This document shows positions 33,064 through 40,968 of a stretch of 64,000 nt of DNA, in pieces; the first letter of the stretch is position 1, and each line of letters opens with the position of its first letter. A program made the position numbers and the translations under genes. The stretch is from Curtobacterium sp. MCSS17_007. Lineage in GTDB: Bacteria; Actinomycetota; Actinomycetes; Actinomycetales; Microbacteriaceae. The notes below the pieces were generated by a model that was not told the origin of the DNA, ran no database searches, and saw only the letters and a program-made list of their open reading frames with translations. Where the stretch lies: NCBI RefSeq assembly GCF_003234175.2, contig NZ_CP126257.1, forward strand, positions 1,860,001 through 1,924,000. The letters are read 5' to 3'.

Positions 33064-34613
33064 CAGAAGAACACCCCTGCGATCAGCACGCCCACCAGAC
33101 CGATGACCGAGATGAGGCACTCGAGCACCGTCCACGTCTTGAACGTCTGACCCACGGTGGTGCCGAGGTAGCCCTTGACGAGCCAGAACCCGGCGTCGTT
33201 GACGTGCGACAGGAACACCGATCCGGCGCCGATCGCGAGCACGAGCAGCGAGGTCTCCGGGGACGACAGGTCGGCGGCGATCGGGGCCATGATGCCCGCC
33301 GCGGTGACCGTCGCGACTGTCGCCGAACCGGTGGCGACACGCACGAGGGCGGACACCACCCACGCGACGAGCAGCACCGAGATGCCGGACTCCTGCACGG
33401 CGTCGGCGATCACCCCGCCGATGCCGGTGTCGATGAGGACCTGCTTGAAGCCGCCGCCCGCACCGACGATGAGCAGCACGCCGGCGATCGGCGGCAGGGC
33501 GTCCTCGAGGGACTTCGCCACCGCGCCACGGTCCATGCCGCCGCCGATCGCGAAGAACACCATCGCGAAGACGGTCGCGATGCCGATCGCGATGATCGGG
33601 GTGCCGAGGAAGTCGAGCAGGGACACCCAGCTGCCGGAGGCGTCGGGCGCGGTGGCCTCGCGCACGGCCTGGGCGAGCATGAGGACGACCGGCAGCAGGA
33701 TGCCGACGAGTGCCACGGCGAACGACGGGCTGCGCGGTTCGCTGATGACGCGCGTGAAGTCGCTCTTGCCGTTCGGCAAGGAGGCCGTGTCCTGGGTGGC
33801 GGAGCCGCGCCGTGCCTCCCGTCCGGCGTGCGCCGGGTCGGACTGCGCCGAACCGCCGGAGCTGCGCGAGCCGAACATGTCCGGAACCGGGATGTCGACC
33901 CAGCGGGCGGCGAAGCGGGCGAAGACGGGGCCGGCCAGGACGATGACCGGGATCGCCAGCACGATGCCGAACGCGAGCGTCGTGCCGAGGTTCGCGCCGA
34001 CCGTGGACACCGCGACGAGCGGACCGGGGTGCGGTGGCACGAAGGCGTGCATCGTGGAGAGGCCGACCAGGGCGGGCACCGCGATCTTCATGATCGGAAC
34101 GCCGCTGCGCTTGGCGACCAGGACGATGATCGGGATGAGGAGCACCAGGCCCACCTCGAAGAACATCGGCAGGCCGATCAGGGCACCGATGAGCGCCATC
34201 GTCCACGGCAGCGCCGCCTTCGAGGACCGGCGGACGAGGGTGTCGACGACGCGGTCGGCTGCACCGGAGTCGACGAGCATCCGACCGAACATCGCCCCGA
34301 GCCCGACCAGGATGCCGACGCTCGTCATCGTGGCGCCGAACCCGTTGCCGAAGCTCGTGACCGTGGCGTCGGGCGCGAGACCGGCACCGATGCCGACCCC
34401 GAGCGCGCCGATCGTCAGTGCGACGAACGGGTGCACCTTGAGCCAGGTGATGAGCACGATGATGACGACGATGCCGAGCAGTGCCGCCGTGACGAGCTGC
34501 CCGATCGGTCCGGACGGGTCGACGGTCTGCGTGCCGCCGCCCTCGGCGGCCAGGACGGTGAGGCCGTGCAGCGCGTCGGTCGGAGCGGTCGCTCCGGTGG
34601 GTGCGTGAGGCAT
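33063..34613 (-). CDS. gntP: Gluconate:H+ symporter
   Basis: 516 residues with about twelve predicted spans. GntP family motifs are clear: SFGNGFGATMTSVGILVGLG, HAFVPPHPGP and SATVATVTAAG. A central cytoplasmic linker (about 245-290) is unusually long and polar; its DNA contains a half copy of the dispersed repeat (33810-33827), read as AGREARRG. AGGAAGGGG precedes the ATG. It is divergent from a GntR/FCD regulator and coupled to gntK. Confidence 0.93.
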   Translation of the reverse strand: MPHAPTGATAPTDALHGLTVLAAEGGGTQTVDPSGPIGQLVTAALLGIVVIIVLITWLKVHPFVALTIGALGVGIGAGLAPDATVTSFGNGFGATMTSVGILVGLGAMFGRMLVDSGAADRVVDTLVRRSSKAALPWTMALIGALIGLPMFFEVGLVLLIPIIVLVAKRSGVPIMKIAVPALVGLSTMHAFVPPHPGPLVAVSTVGANLGTTLAFGIVLAIPVIVLAGPVFARFAARWVDIPVPDMFGSRSSGGSAQSDPAHAGREARRGSATQDTASLPNGKSDFTRVISEPRSPSFAVALVGILLPVVLMLAQAVREATAPDASGSWVSLLDFLGTPIIAIGIATVFAMVFFAIGGGMDRGAVAKSLEDALPPIAGVLLIVGAGGGFKQVLIDTGIGGVIADAVQESGISVLLVAWVVSALVRVATGSATVATVTAAGIMAPIAADLSSPETSLLVLAIGAGSVFLSHVNDAGFWLVKGYLGTTVGQTFKTWTVLECLISVIGLVGVLIAGVFF

Positions 34614-34627
34614 CTGTGCCCCTTCCT

Positions 34628-34649
34628 GGAGCCGCTGCCTCGCGGCTCC
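34628..34649 (-). promoter_or_regulatory. Hairpin in the gntP leader
   Basis: Perfect 8-bp stem GGAGCCGC/GCGGCTCC with a 6-nt loop, immediately upstream of the gntP ribosome site. It could affect translation or mRNA stability; that is inference. Confidence 0.35.
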
Positions 34650-34679
34650 GTCGCCTTCGTGTGCGTGTCGTCACGCATC

Positions 34680-34725
34680 GAGCGGCCGTGTCCTGCGGCC
34701 GCTCCCAATAATCTGATAAATCAGA
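34680..34725. promoter_or_regulatory. Operator palindromes between gntP and its regulator
   Basis: The perfect palindrome TCTGATAAATCAGA (34712-34725) sits in the only AT-rich patch of the region, next to TGTACA, and is the likely binding site of the FCD/GntR protein. A second perfect inverted repeat GAGCGGCCG/CGGCCGCTC with a 7-nt centre lies at 34680-34704, inside the presumed gntP leader. Confidence 0.6.
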
Positions 34726-34831
34726 CTGTACAACGATCTGCCGCGCGCCACCCGCCCTGCGGCGCAGTCTGCCGCTTCGATGGAGTCCGCGTCACGCCGA
34801 CGCCGCCCTGTTCGAGTACCCCGGAGGAACG

Positions 34832-35545
34832 ATGACCACCGCGCGCGGTCTCCACGCACACGTGCTCGAGACGCTCGGGCAGCGGATCGTCGACGGACTG
34901 CTCCCCGCGGGCGCCGTGGTCCGGCCGGAGCTCGTGGCGTCCGAGTTCGGCGTGTCGCGCTCGGTCGTGCGCGAGGCGCTGCGCGTCCTGCAGTCCCTCG
35001 GCCTCGTGGAGCCGCGGCAGCGCGTGGGCACGCAGGTGCTCCCCACCGCGTCCTGGGAGCTCCTCGCACCGACCGTGATCCGGTGGCGGGGCGCCTCCCC
35101 CGCCTACTTCGTGCAGCAGCGCGAACTGCTCGAACTCCGACTCGGGGTGGAGCCCGTGGCGGCGGCGCTCGTCGCCGGTGCCGCCGGTGCCGCCGGCTCG
35201 CCCGGGGAGGCGGTCCTGCTCGCCGCGCGGGACATGCTCGACGCCTGGGGTCGCGAGGACAGCCGCGCCTACCTCGAGGCCGACGTCCGCTTCCACCGTG
35301 CGCTCCTGACCGGGTCGGGCAACGCCGTGTTCACGCACTTCGCCGGCACCGTCGAAGCACTCCTGCGGACGCGGACCTCGGAGACACGGGACACCATCTC
35401 CCGCTGGACCCGCGACGCCGCGGTCCGGCACGAGGCGGTTGCGCTCGCGGTCGTCGCCGGGGATGCCACCGCGGCCGGCGAGGCGGCCACGGCGCTGCTG
35501 CGGGTCACCCGCGACGAGTTCATCGCCGAGGCACCGGACGCCTGA
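34832..35545 (+). CDS. FadR-subfamily GntR regulator of gluconate genes
   Basis: 237 residues. Winged helix (about 8-70): LGQRIVDGLLPAGAVVRPELVASEFGVSRSVVREALRVLQSLGLVEPRQRVGTQV. FCD ligand domain (about 95-230) with the metal or acid-binding pattern EADVRFHRALLTGSGN and RHEAVALAVVAGD. It is divergent from gntP-gntK, so a gluconate- or 6-phosphogluconate-responsive repressor is likely. GGAGGAACG stands before the ATG. Confidence 0.88.
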   Translation: MTTARGLHAHVLETLGQRIVDGLLPAGAVVRPELVASEFGVSRSVVREALRVLQSLGLVEPRQRVGTQVLPTASWELLAPTVIRWRGASPAYFVQQRELLELRLGVEPVAAALVAGAAGAAGSPGEAVLLAARDMLDAWGREDSRAYLEADVRFHRALLTGSGNAVFTHFAGTVEALLRTRTSETRDTISRWTRDAAVRHEAVALAVVAGDATAAGEAATALLRVTRDEFIAEAPDA

Positions 35546-35580
35546 CGGCCACTCGGGCGCGCTGCTCGCGAACGCCGGGC

Positions 35581-35641
35581 GGAACCGGGCACACCTGACG
35601 GAACCGGGCGTACCTGCCGTTCCCAGAGCACCAGGTACGCC
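35581..35641. repeat. Tandem 19-bp repeat overlapping an inverted repeat
   Basis: Two 19-bp units, GGAACCGGGCACACCTGAC (35581-35599) and GGAACCGGGCGTACCTGCC (35600-35618), are followed by an inverted repeat GGCGTACCTG/CAGGTACGCC (35607-35616 and 35632-35641). It begins 35 bp after the regulator stop and may be part of a terminator or a binding site. Confidence 0.5.
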
Positions 35642-35680
35642 TGGAACGACCAGCCATCGCGCGTGTCATGGGAAGGAACG

Positions 35681-35728
35681 GGCGGACGGGAGGCTCGGGG
35701 CGACCTCGCCACGCGCCTCCCGTCCGCC
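35681..35728. terminator. Bidirectional terminator, repeat copy
   Basis: Perfect 14-bp arms GGCGGACGGGAGGC/GCCTCCCGTCCGCC with a 20-nt loop, between the convergent GntR-type regulator and acetyltransferase genes. Same core as the palindromes at 25194, 47060, 52493 and 58003. Confidence 0.7.
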
Positions 35729-35802
35729 GCCGAACCGTCCTCACGGCCGCACTCGCGTCGCGCGGGACGTCGTGGCGCGAGCGGCCCGGGGCGCTCCGCG
35801 CC

Positions 35803-36411
35803 TCAGCGCCTGGTGCGCGCGAACAGGCGCGGGCCCCGCAACCGGAGCCGCATGGTCACGGTCCCGAGCCACCGGTCGTACTTGAAGCCGACCTTGCCCA
35901 TGCGCCCGACCTCCTCGAAGCCGAGCCGTTCGTGGAGGCGGATCGAGGCCTCGGCCTGCCGGTCGGCGATCACGGCGATGACCTCGCGCACCCCGGCCGC
36001 CCGGCACTCGTCGAGCAGCGCCTCCATGAGCGCGCGCCCGAGACCCTTGCCGCCCGACGCGGCGCCGAGGTAGATCGAGTCCTCGACGACGTGGTTCGAC
36101 CGGTCGCGCGGGTTCCACGGGTCGACGAGCGCGTAGCCGAGGATCTGCCCAGAGGGGTTCTCGGCGACGAGGAACGGCAGCCCACGTCGGCGGACCTCGT
36201 CGTAGCGCTGCTTCCACCGAGCGAAGGTGAACGCCGCCGGGTCGAAGGTCACCGACGAGTTCCGGACGTAGTGCGTGTGGATCTCGCGCACGTCCGGCAG
36301 GTCCCGCGGTTCGGCGGCGCGGATCGTGTACGCGAACGCGGCCTCGGCCGGCACGGGCGCACGCAGGTGCCGCGGCAGGACACGCCGCCGCTGGTATTCC
36401 TCCTCGAGCAC
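35803..36411 (-). CDS. GNAT acetyltransferase, phosphinothricin-acetyltransferase-like
   Basis: 202 residues. The PAT/MnaT pattern is visible: IHTHYVRNSSVTFD, GYALVDPWNPR, VEDSIYLGAASGGKGLGRALM (acetyl-CoA loop) and RLHERLGFEEVGRMGKVGFK. Relatives acetylate phosphinothricin, methionine sulfoximine or amino acids. A 25-residue N-terminal extension (YQRRRVLPRHLRAP) and an Arg-rich tail are not typical. GTG start with TAGGCT 6 nt upstream. Confidence 0.82.
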   Translation of the reverse strand: MLEEEYQRRRVLPRHLRAPVPAEAAFAYTIRAAEPRDLPDVREIHTHYVRNSSVTFDPAAFTFARWKQRYDEVRRRGLPFLVAENPSGQILGYALVDPWNPRDRSNHVVEDSIYLGAASGGKGLGRALMEALLDECRAAGVREVIAVIADRQAEASIRLHERLGFEEVGRMGKVGFKYDRWLGTVTMRLRLRGPRLFARTRR

Positions 36412-36438
36412 GGTCCGAGCCTACGGGGTGCGCCCCGG

Positions 36439-37119
36439 TCAGGCGGGCAGCGTCCAGTCGACGGGCTCGGCACCCTGCGCACGCAGCAGTGCGTCGACCT
36501 GCGAGAACGGCCGACTGCCGAGGAAGCCGCGCGACGCGCTGAGGGGCGACGGGTGCGCCGACGCGACCACGGGGGTGTCGCCGAGCAGCGGCCGGACCGA
36601 CGCCGCCTGCGCTCCCCACAGCACGGCGACGAGCGGTGTCCCGCGTGCGACGAGCGCACGGACGGCCTGGTCGGTGACGGCCTCCCAGCCCTTGCCGCGG
36701 TGACTGCCGGCAGCACCGGCCTCGACCGTCAGGACCCGGTTCAGCAGCAGGACGCCCTGGTCGGACCACGCCCGCAGGTCCCCGTGCTCCGGCGGCGTCA
36801 CCCCGAGGTCGTCGTGCAGTTCGCGGTAGATGTTCGCCAGGCTGCGCGGCACCGGCCGCACGTGCGGGTCGACCGCGAACGACAGGCCGATCGGGTGGCC
36901 GGGGGTCGGGTACGGGTCCTGGCCGACGACGAGCACCTTGACGTCCGCGAACGGCTGCGTGAAGGCGCGCAGCACGACGTCGCCCGCGGGCAGGTAGTGC
37001 CGGCCGGCAGCGACCTCGTCCCGGAGCCAGGCACCCATGCGGTGGACGTCGCCCTCGACGGGGGCGAGCGCCTCGGCCCAACCCGGGTCGACGAGCTCGC
37101 CGAGGGCGTGTGGTCGCAC
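36439..37119 (-). CDS. ung: Uracil-DNA glycosylase, family 1
   Basis: 226 residues. Catalytic motif [18 protein letters not shown] with Asp68; the usual GQDPYH reads GQDPYP, as in mycobacterial Ung. The Leu-loop motif [11 protein letters not shown] has His189. LLLNRVLTV and KGWE support family 1. It excises uracil from DNA. GTG start 4 bp after the preceding gene's stop, so it is the last gene of a three-gene minus-strand unit. Confidence 0.95.
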   Translation of the reverse strand: MRPHALGELVDPGWAEALAPVEGDVHRMGAWLRDEVAAGRHYLPAGDVVLRAFTQPFADVKVLVVGQDPYPTPGHPIGLSFAVDPHVRPVPRSLANIYRELHDDLGVTPPEHGDLRAWSDQGVLLLNRVLTVEAGAAGSHRGKGWEAVTDQAVRALVARGTPLVAVLWGAQAASVRPLLGDTPVVASAHPSPLSASRGFLGSRPFSQVDALLRAQGAEPVDWTLPA

Positions 37120-37123
37120 GCGC

Positions 37124-37843
37124 CTAGGCGCCCATGGTCGCGACGGAGACGGACTCGTCACCGGCGACGACGCGCCAGACGCTCCCCGTCCCACGGACCT
37201 CGAGTGCACCCTCGCCGACGACCAGCGCCGTGTCCTCGTCGATCGCCAGGCCCGCCGTCACGAACTCGGCCTCGGCCGCGGCGACGAGCCGGGCGAGCGT
37301 GCCGGCCTGCACGGCGTGCACGTCGATGGTCAGGTCGACGAGCCCGAGGCCCTCGCGGAGCTCGACCTCGTCGATCCCCTCGGACGCCTCCTGCGGGCAG
37401 ACCTCGACGCCGCCGATGCGCCAGCCGCCGACGAGGGCGCGGTCCGCGGCGACCATCGCGCCGGCCGAGTAGCCGAGGTACGGCAGACCGTCCGACACGA
37501 GGAGGCGGATCTGGTCCACGAGGGGCTGGATCGCGTCGAGGTAGGCCGGGGTGACGCCCCCGCCGACGACCAGGGCGTCGACGTCGCTGAGGACCGACGT
37601 CGCGAACACCTCACCCGCGGCGACCTCGGTCACCAGGACCTCGGCCTGCCGGGCGCCGCCGAGGACCTCGGCGATGTCGGGGGTGGACGACGGCGTCGCA
37701 CCGGACGGACCGGTCACGGAGAGCAGGGCGATCCGGGGAACGCTGCGGCCGACGGCGGCGGAACGCGCGGTGGCCTCGGCGAGGAACGGGGCGGCGACGT
37801 CCGCCGCGACGAAGGGGCCTCCGCCGACGAGGTGGATGCTCAC
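37124..37843 (-). CDS. S51-type peptidase E / cyanophycinase-like protein
   Basis: 239 residues. The nucleophile elbow [14 protein letters not shown] is that of S51 peptidases and cyanophycinase; HLVGGGPF at the N-terminus and [17 protein letters not shown] agree. The C-terminal half ([14 protein letters not shown] ... [13 protein letters not shown]) matches the class I amidotransferase-like fold. Likely an alpha-aspartyl dipeptidase or related enzyme. GTG start overlaps the upstream phosphoribosyltransferase stop (GTGA). Confidence 0.8.
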   Translation of the reverse strand: MSIHLVGGGPFVAADVAAPFLAEATARSAAVGRSVPRIALLSVTGPSGATPSSTPDIAEVLGGARQAEVLVTEVAAGEVFATSVLSDVDALVVGGGVTPAYLDAIQPLVDQIRLLVSDGLPYLGYSAGAMVAADRALVGGWRIGGVEVCPQEASEGIDEVELREGLGLVDLTIDVHAVQAGTLARLVAAAEAEFVTAGLAIDEDTALVVGEGALEVRGTGSVWRVVAGDESVSVATMGA

Positions 37844-38373
37844 GACTCGGCCGTCACCGGTGCGAGCGCGCTCCACGGGAAGGTGATCCAGCCGTCGACC
37901 CGGCGCCACACGTGGTCGGGTTCGAGCACGGTGCCGGGCTTCGAGTACAGGCAGGCGCTGCGGACGTCGGCGCCGGCGTTCCGGATGATGTCGACCACGA
38001 GGCGCAGGGTGCGGCCGGAGTCGGAGACGTCGTCGACCACGAGGACGCGCTTGCCCGCCAGGCTCGGCGCGTCGAGCGCGGGCGACAGGATGACCGGCTC
38101 GTCCAGCCGCTGCTCGACGTCGGTGTAGAACTCGACGTTGATCGAGCCGCACTCCTTGGTGCCGAGCGCGTAGGCGACGGCGCCGGCGATGATCAGGCCG
38201 CCGCGGGCGACCGCGACGACGACCTCGGGCTCGAAGCCGGACGACAGGACGTCCTTGGCGAGCAACCGTGCCGCGTCGCCGAACTCCAACCAGCCGAGCA
38301 CCTCGGGCCCGCTCGTCACGGTCACGGTCGAGGGAGCCTGCTCGGCTGACCCGGGTTCGCTGCTGATCGGCAT
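37840..38373 (-). CDS. Phosphoribosyltransferase family protein
   Basis: 177 residues. PRPP loop VLVVDDVSDSGRTL (110-123) and VVVAVARGGLIIAGAVAYAL define a type I phosphoribosyltransferase; LEPDHVWRRVDGWITFPW at the end resembles xanthine/guanine-type proteins of archaea and actinobacteria. Base specificity is not certain. TACCGT lies 6 nt before the ATG. First gene of the unit with the S51 peptidase and ung. Confidence 0.87.
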   Translation of the reverse strand: MPISSEPGSAEQAPSTVTVTSGPEVLGWLEFGDAARLLAKDVLSSGFEPEVVVAVARGGLIIAGAVAYALGTKECGSINVEFYTDVEQRLDEPVILSPALDAPSLAGKRVLVVDDVSDSGRTLRLVVDIIRNAGADVRSACLYSKPGTVLEPDHVWRRVDGWITFPWSALAPVTAES

Positions 38374-38464
38374 CCGCCCACGGTACCGGCAGCGACCCCG
38401 CCGCCGCGACCCGTCCCCTGCGTCCGCGCGCGTCCGCGACGCGCGCTCACCGGGGACCCGCGTG

Positions 38465-39259
38465 TCAGACCCGCGGCGCGAGCGGTCCGCGGGCGAGCTT
38501 GTGCTGGGCGGACTGGGCGACCGGTCGCACGGTGACCAGGTCGAGGTTGACGTGGGCGGGCAGCTCGACCGCGTGCACGATCGCCTCGGCGACGTCCTCG
38601 GCCACGAGCGGCTCCGGGACGTCGGCGTAGACGGCCTCGGCCTTCTCGCGGTCGCCGCGGAACCGCGTCAGGGCGAACTCGTCGGTCTTCACCAGGCCCG
38701 GCGCGATCTCGACCACGCGGAGCGGCTCCCCGTTCAGCTCGAGCCGCAGCGCCGCGACCAGGGCGTGCTCGGCGAACTTCGCGGCGTTGTACCCGCCGCC
38801 GTTCTCGTAGGCCACGTGCCCGGCGGTGCTCGTCACGGTGACGACGTCGGCGACGCCCGCGGTGCCGGCGCGGCGGCGGAGCTGCGGGAGCAGAGCGGCG
38901 GTGACCCGCTTCGTCCCGATGACGTTCACCTCGAACATCGCACGCCAGTCCTCGACGTCGGACTCCTCGACGCTCGCCGAGCCGAGGGCTCCACCGGCGT
39001 TGTTGACGAGGACGTCCGCCCCACCGGCGTCGGCCACCCGCGCGGCGAGCGCCGCGACCGCGTCGGCGTCGGTGACGTCGGCGACCAGGAACGCCGCCCC
39101 CGTCTCCGCGGCGAGCGCCTCGAGCTTCTCCTGCCGCCGGGCGACGGCCAGGACCTGCCAACCGTGCGCGCGGAGGAGCCGGACGGTCGCTGCGCCGATG
39201 CCCGAGCTCGCGCCCGTGACGACGGCGAGCCGCTCGGTGGTGTCGGGTCGTGCTGCCAT
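38465..39259 (-). CDS. Short-chain dehydrogenase/reductase
   Basis: 264 residues, classical SDR: TGASSGIG cofactor loop, NNAGG, catalytic Ser in TSTAGHVAYENG, YNAAK (Tyr-x3-Lys), and the acidic start of the NADP/NAD loop RRQEKL, suggesting NADP(H). Closest in style to YdfG-type serine or hydroxyacid dehydrogenases. GGAGG lies 7 nt before the ATG. A GGTGGTG-5-CACCACC hairpin (39271-39289) is in its leader. Confidence 0.88.
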   Translation of the reverse strand: MAARPDTTERLAVVTGASSGIGAATVRLLRAHGWQVLAVARRQEKLEALAAETGAAFLVADVTDADAVAALAARVADAGGADVLVNNAGGALGSASVEESDVEDWRAMFEVNVIGTKRVTAALLPQLRRRAGTAGVADVVTVTSTAGHVAYENGGGYNAAKFAEHALVAALRLELNGEPLRVVEIAPGLVKTDEFALTRFRGDREKAEAVYADVPEPLVAEDVAEAIVHAVELPAHVNLDLVTVRPVAQSAQHKLARGPLAPRV

Positions 39260-39270
39260 GGGTGCCTCCA

Positions 39271-39327
39271 GGTGGTGTCGGCCACCACCGTACCGACCCG
39301 CAGAGGTCACGATCCGGTACCGTGACC
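39271..39327. promoter_or_regulatory. Inverted repeats between SDR and acyltransferase genes
   Basis: In the 72-bp divergent gap, GGTGGTG/CACCACC (39271-39289) lies in the SDR leader. GGTCACG-9-CGTGACC (39305-39327) overlaps TACCGT, a -10 box 8 nt before the acyltransferase ATG. The second repeat looks like an operator; no regulator gene is adjacent. Confidence 0.45.
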
Positions 39328-39331
39328 GGTC

Positions 39332-40429
39332 ATGACGACGGACGCCGCTCCCCCAGCGCCCTCCGCCCCGGCGACCGCCCTCGAGCCGGGACGCGCGCCG
39401 CGCCGGATCCCGATGTGGGACACGGCCCGCTTCGTGGCGGTCACGCTCGTGGTGGTCGGACACGCGATCCAGCGGCAGACCGCCGGCAGCGAGCACGCAC
39501 TCGCGCTCTACACGTTCATCTACGCGTTCCACATGCCCGCGTTCGGTGTCATCAGCGGGTACTTCTCGTCGGCGGCGACCCCGACCGCGGAACGGATGCG
39601 TCGGACGTTCACGGACATCGTGGTGCCGTACATCGTCATGCAGACGATCTGGACGGTGGTGCAGGCGATCGTCGAGGGCGGCAAGGACTTCAACCCGACG
39701 AAGCCGACGTGGACGCTGTGGTTCCTGCTCGCCCTGGGGATCTTCCGGCTGATCCTGCCGTACCTGGCGATCCTGCGCTGGCCCCTCGTCTGGGCGGTCG
39801 TGCTCAGTGTCGGCGTGGGCTACCTCGACAACGTCGACTCCACGTTCTCGCTGGGCCGCGCGATCAGCCTGCTGCCGTTCTTCCTGCTCGGGTGGCAGGT
39901 CAAGCGGTGGGGCGTGTTCGACCGCTGGTACGAGGCCCCGCGGCGGGTCGTCGTCCGGCTCCGCGTCGCGGCCGCGGCGGTCTTCGCCGTGTGGGCGGTC
40001 GCCTGCCTGCTGTTCATCCCGCAGTTCAAGGAGTTCGACCTGCACCACTGGTTCTTCTACGACGACTCGTACTCGGGGCTCGGCGAGGACGCCTGGTGGG
40101 CCGGCGGCGTCCGGCTCGGCCTGGTGCTCCTCGCGACCGTGCTGACGGCGTCGTTCCTGCTGCTCGTCCCCCGCCGCACGGTCTGGATCACCCGGTTCGG
40201 CGCCGCGACGATGTACGTCTACCTGCTCCACACGTTCGTGCTCTACCCGATCCGGGAGTCCGGGGTGCTGGCGGGCGAGCACTCGGCGTGGCCGTACGTG
40301 CTCCTCATGGTCGCGGTGGCCTGCGCGGTGAGCCTGTTCCTGGCGCAGCCGTTCGTGCGCCGCGGGATGCGCTGGTTGCTCGAGCCGAAGGTCGACTGGC
40401 TGTTCCGCCGGGAGCCCGTCGAGCGCTGA
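39332..40429 (+). CDS. Acyltransferase 3 family membrane protein
   Basis: 365 residues, about ten predicted spans. Family hallmarks: an early RxxDxxRFxxVxxVVxGHAI-like segment (MWDTARFVAVTLVVVGHAI with the conserved His), then YAFHMPAFGVISGYF and late YVYLLHTFVLYP. Resembles OafA/fucose 4-O-acetylase-like proteins that O-acetylate sugars or polymers at the membrane. TACCGT 8 nt before the ATG suggests a leaderless start. Convergent with the DivIVA-like gene, 4 bp apart. Confidence 0.87.
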   Translation: MTTDAAPPAPSAPATALEPGRAPRRIPMWDTARFVAVTLVVVGHAIQRQTAGSEHALALYTFIYAFHMPAFGVISGYFSSAATPTAERMRRTFTDIVVPYIVMQTIWTVVQAIVEGGKDFNPTKPTWTLWFLLALGIFRLILPYLAILRWPLVWAVVLSVGVGYLDNVDSTFSLGRAISLLPFFLLGWQVKRWGVFDRWYEAPRRVVVRLRVAAAAVFAVWAVACLLFIPQFKEFDLHHWFFYDDSYSGLGEDAWWAGGVRLGLVLLATVLTASFLLLVPRRTVWITRFGAATMYVYLLHTFVLYPIRESGVLAGEHSAWPYVLLMVAVACAVSLFLAQPFVRRGMRWLLEPKVDWLFRREPVER

Positions 40430-40433
40430 CGGG

Positions 40434-40724
40434 TCAGGTGCCGAGCGCGCGGAGCGCGACGACGACCTCGTCGAGGAAGTCGTCCACCTCGTCGCAGTCG
40501 TACCCGGACTTCATCCGGGTCCGGCGGAAGCGCGACGCCGCCACGTCCTCCGGTGTCACCGTCCGGCCACCGGCCTGCCGTCCGGGCGCTGGACGGCCGC
40601 CCTGCTCGGCAGCGGTGAAGGTCGCCTGCACCCGGTCGAGCAGGTCGTCCACGTCGTCCTGCGAGTACCCGTTCCGGAACACCGTCGGCTGGAACTTCTT
40701 GTCCGCCACGTCCTGAGCGCGCAT
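40434..40724 (-). CDS. Mini protein with two DivIVA-type motifs
   Basis: 96 residues from an ATG with AGGGGGAG upstream. It consists of two copies of the DivIVA N-terminal motif: KKFQPTVFRNGYSQDDVDDLLDRV (shown only in part as FRNGYSQDDVDDLLDRV) near 9-32 and RTRMKSGYDCDEVDDFLDEV near 67-86, separated by a Gly/Pro/Arg linker. The long coiled coil of real DivIVA/Wag31 is missing. It may bind curved membrane or polar proteins without scaffolding them. Function unknown. Confidence 0.78.
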   Translation of the reverse strand: MRAQDVADKKFQPTVFRNGYSQDDVDDLLDRVQATFTAAEQGGRPAPGRQAGGRTVTPEDVAASRFRRTRMKSGYDCDEVDDFLDEVVVALRALGT

Positions 40725-40968
40725 GACGCTCCCCCTCTCGTCCCGTCCGATCCTGCCAGTCGACGGCTGACGCGTCCGAGGCCGTTCCCGTGACCGATGG
40801 CGACGGCCGGGAGGCACGGCCCGAGCCGTCGGCGTGCGTTACGTCGCGAGGCGGTCGCGCTGGTGCCCGCTCCGCCACCTGCGTAGCGTGACCAGCGTCG
40901 CGACGACGCCCCGGGCCTCCCGGCCGACCGCGGCGACCGATGACGGACCGAACCCATCAGGAGCCCCG
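40725..40968. other. 244-bp upstream region of metY with split repeat arms
   Basis: No coding frame stands out. CGGCCGGGAGGC (40804-40815) and its complement GCCTCCCGGCCG (40915-40926) bracket a 99-bp segment that holds GTTACGTC and a TAGCGT box near 40884 that could be the metY -10. I saw no SAM riboswitch consensus. Confidence 0.45.

Noticed and set aside
40801..40968. SAM riboswitch upstream of metY
   Set aside because: None of the conserved SAM-I or SAM-IV core sequences could be found; only inverted repeat arms and a weak promoter are visible.
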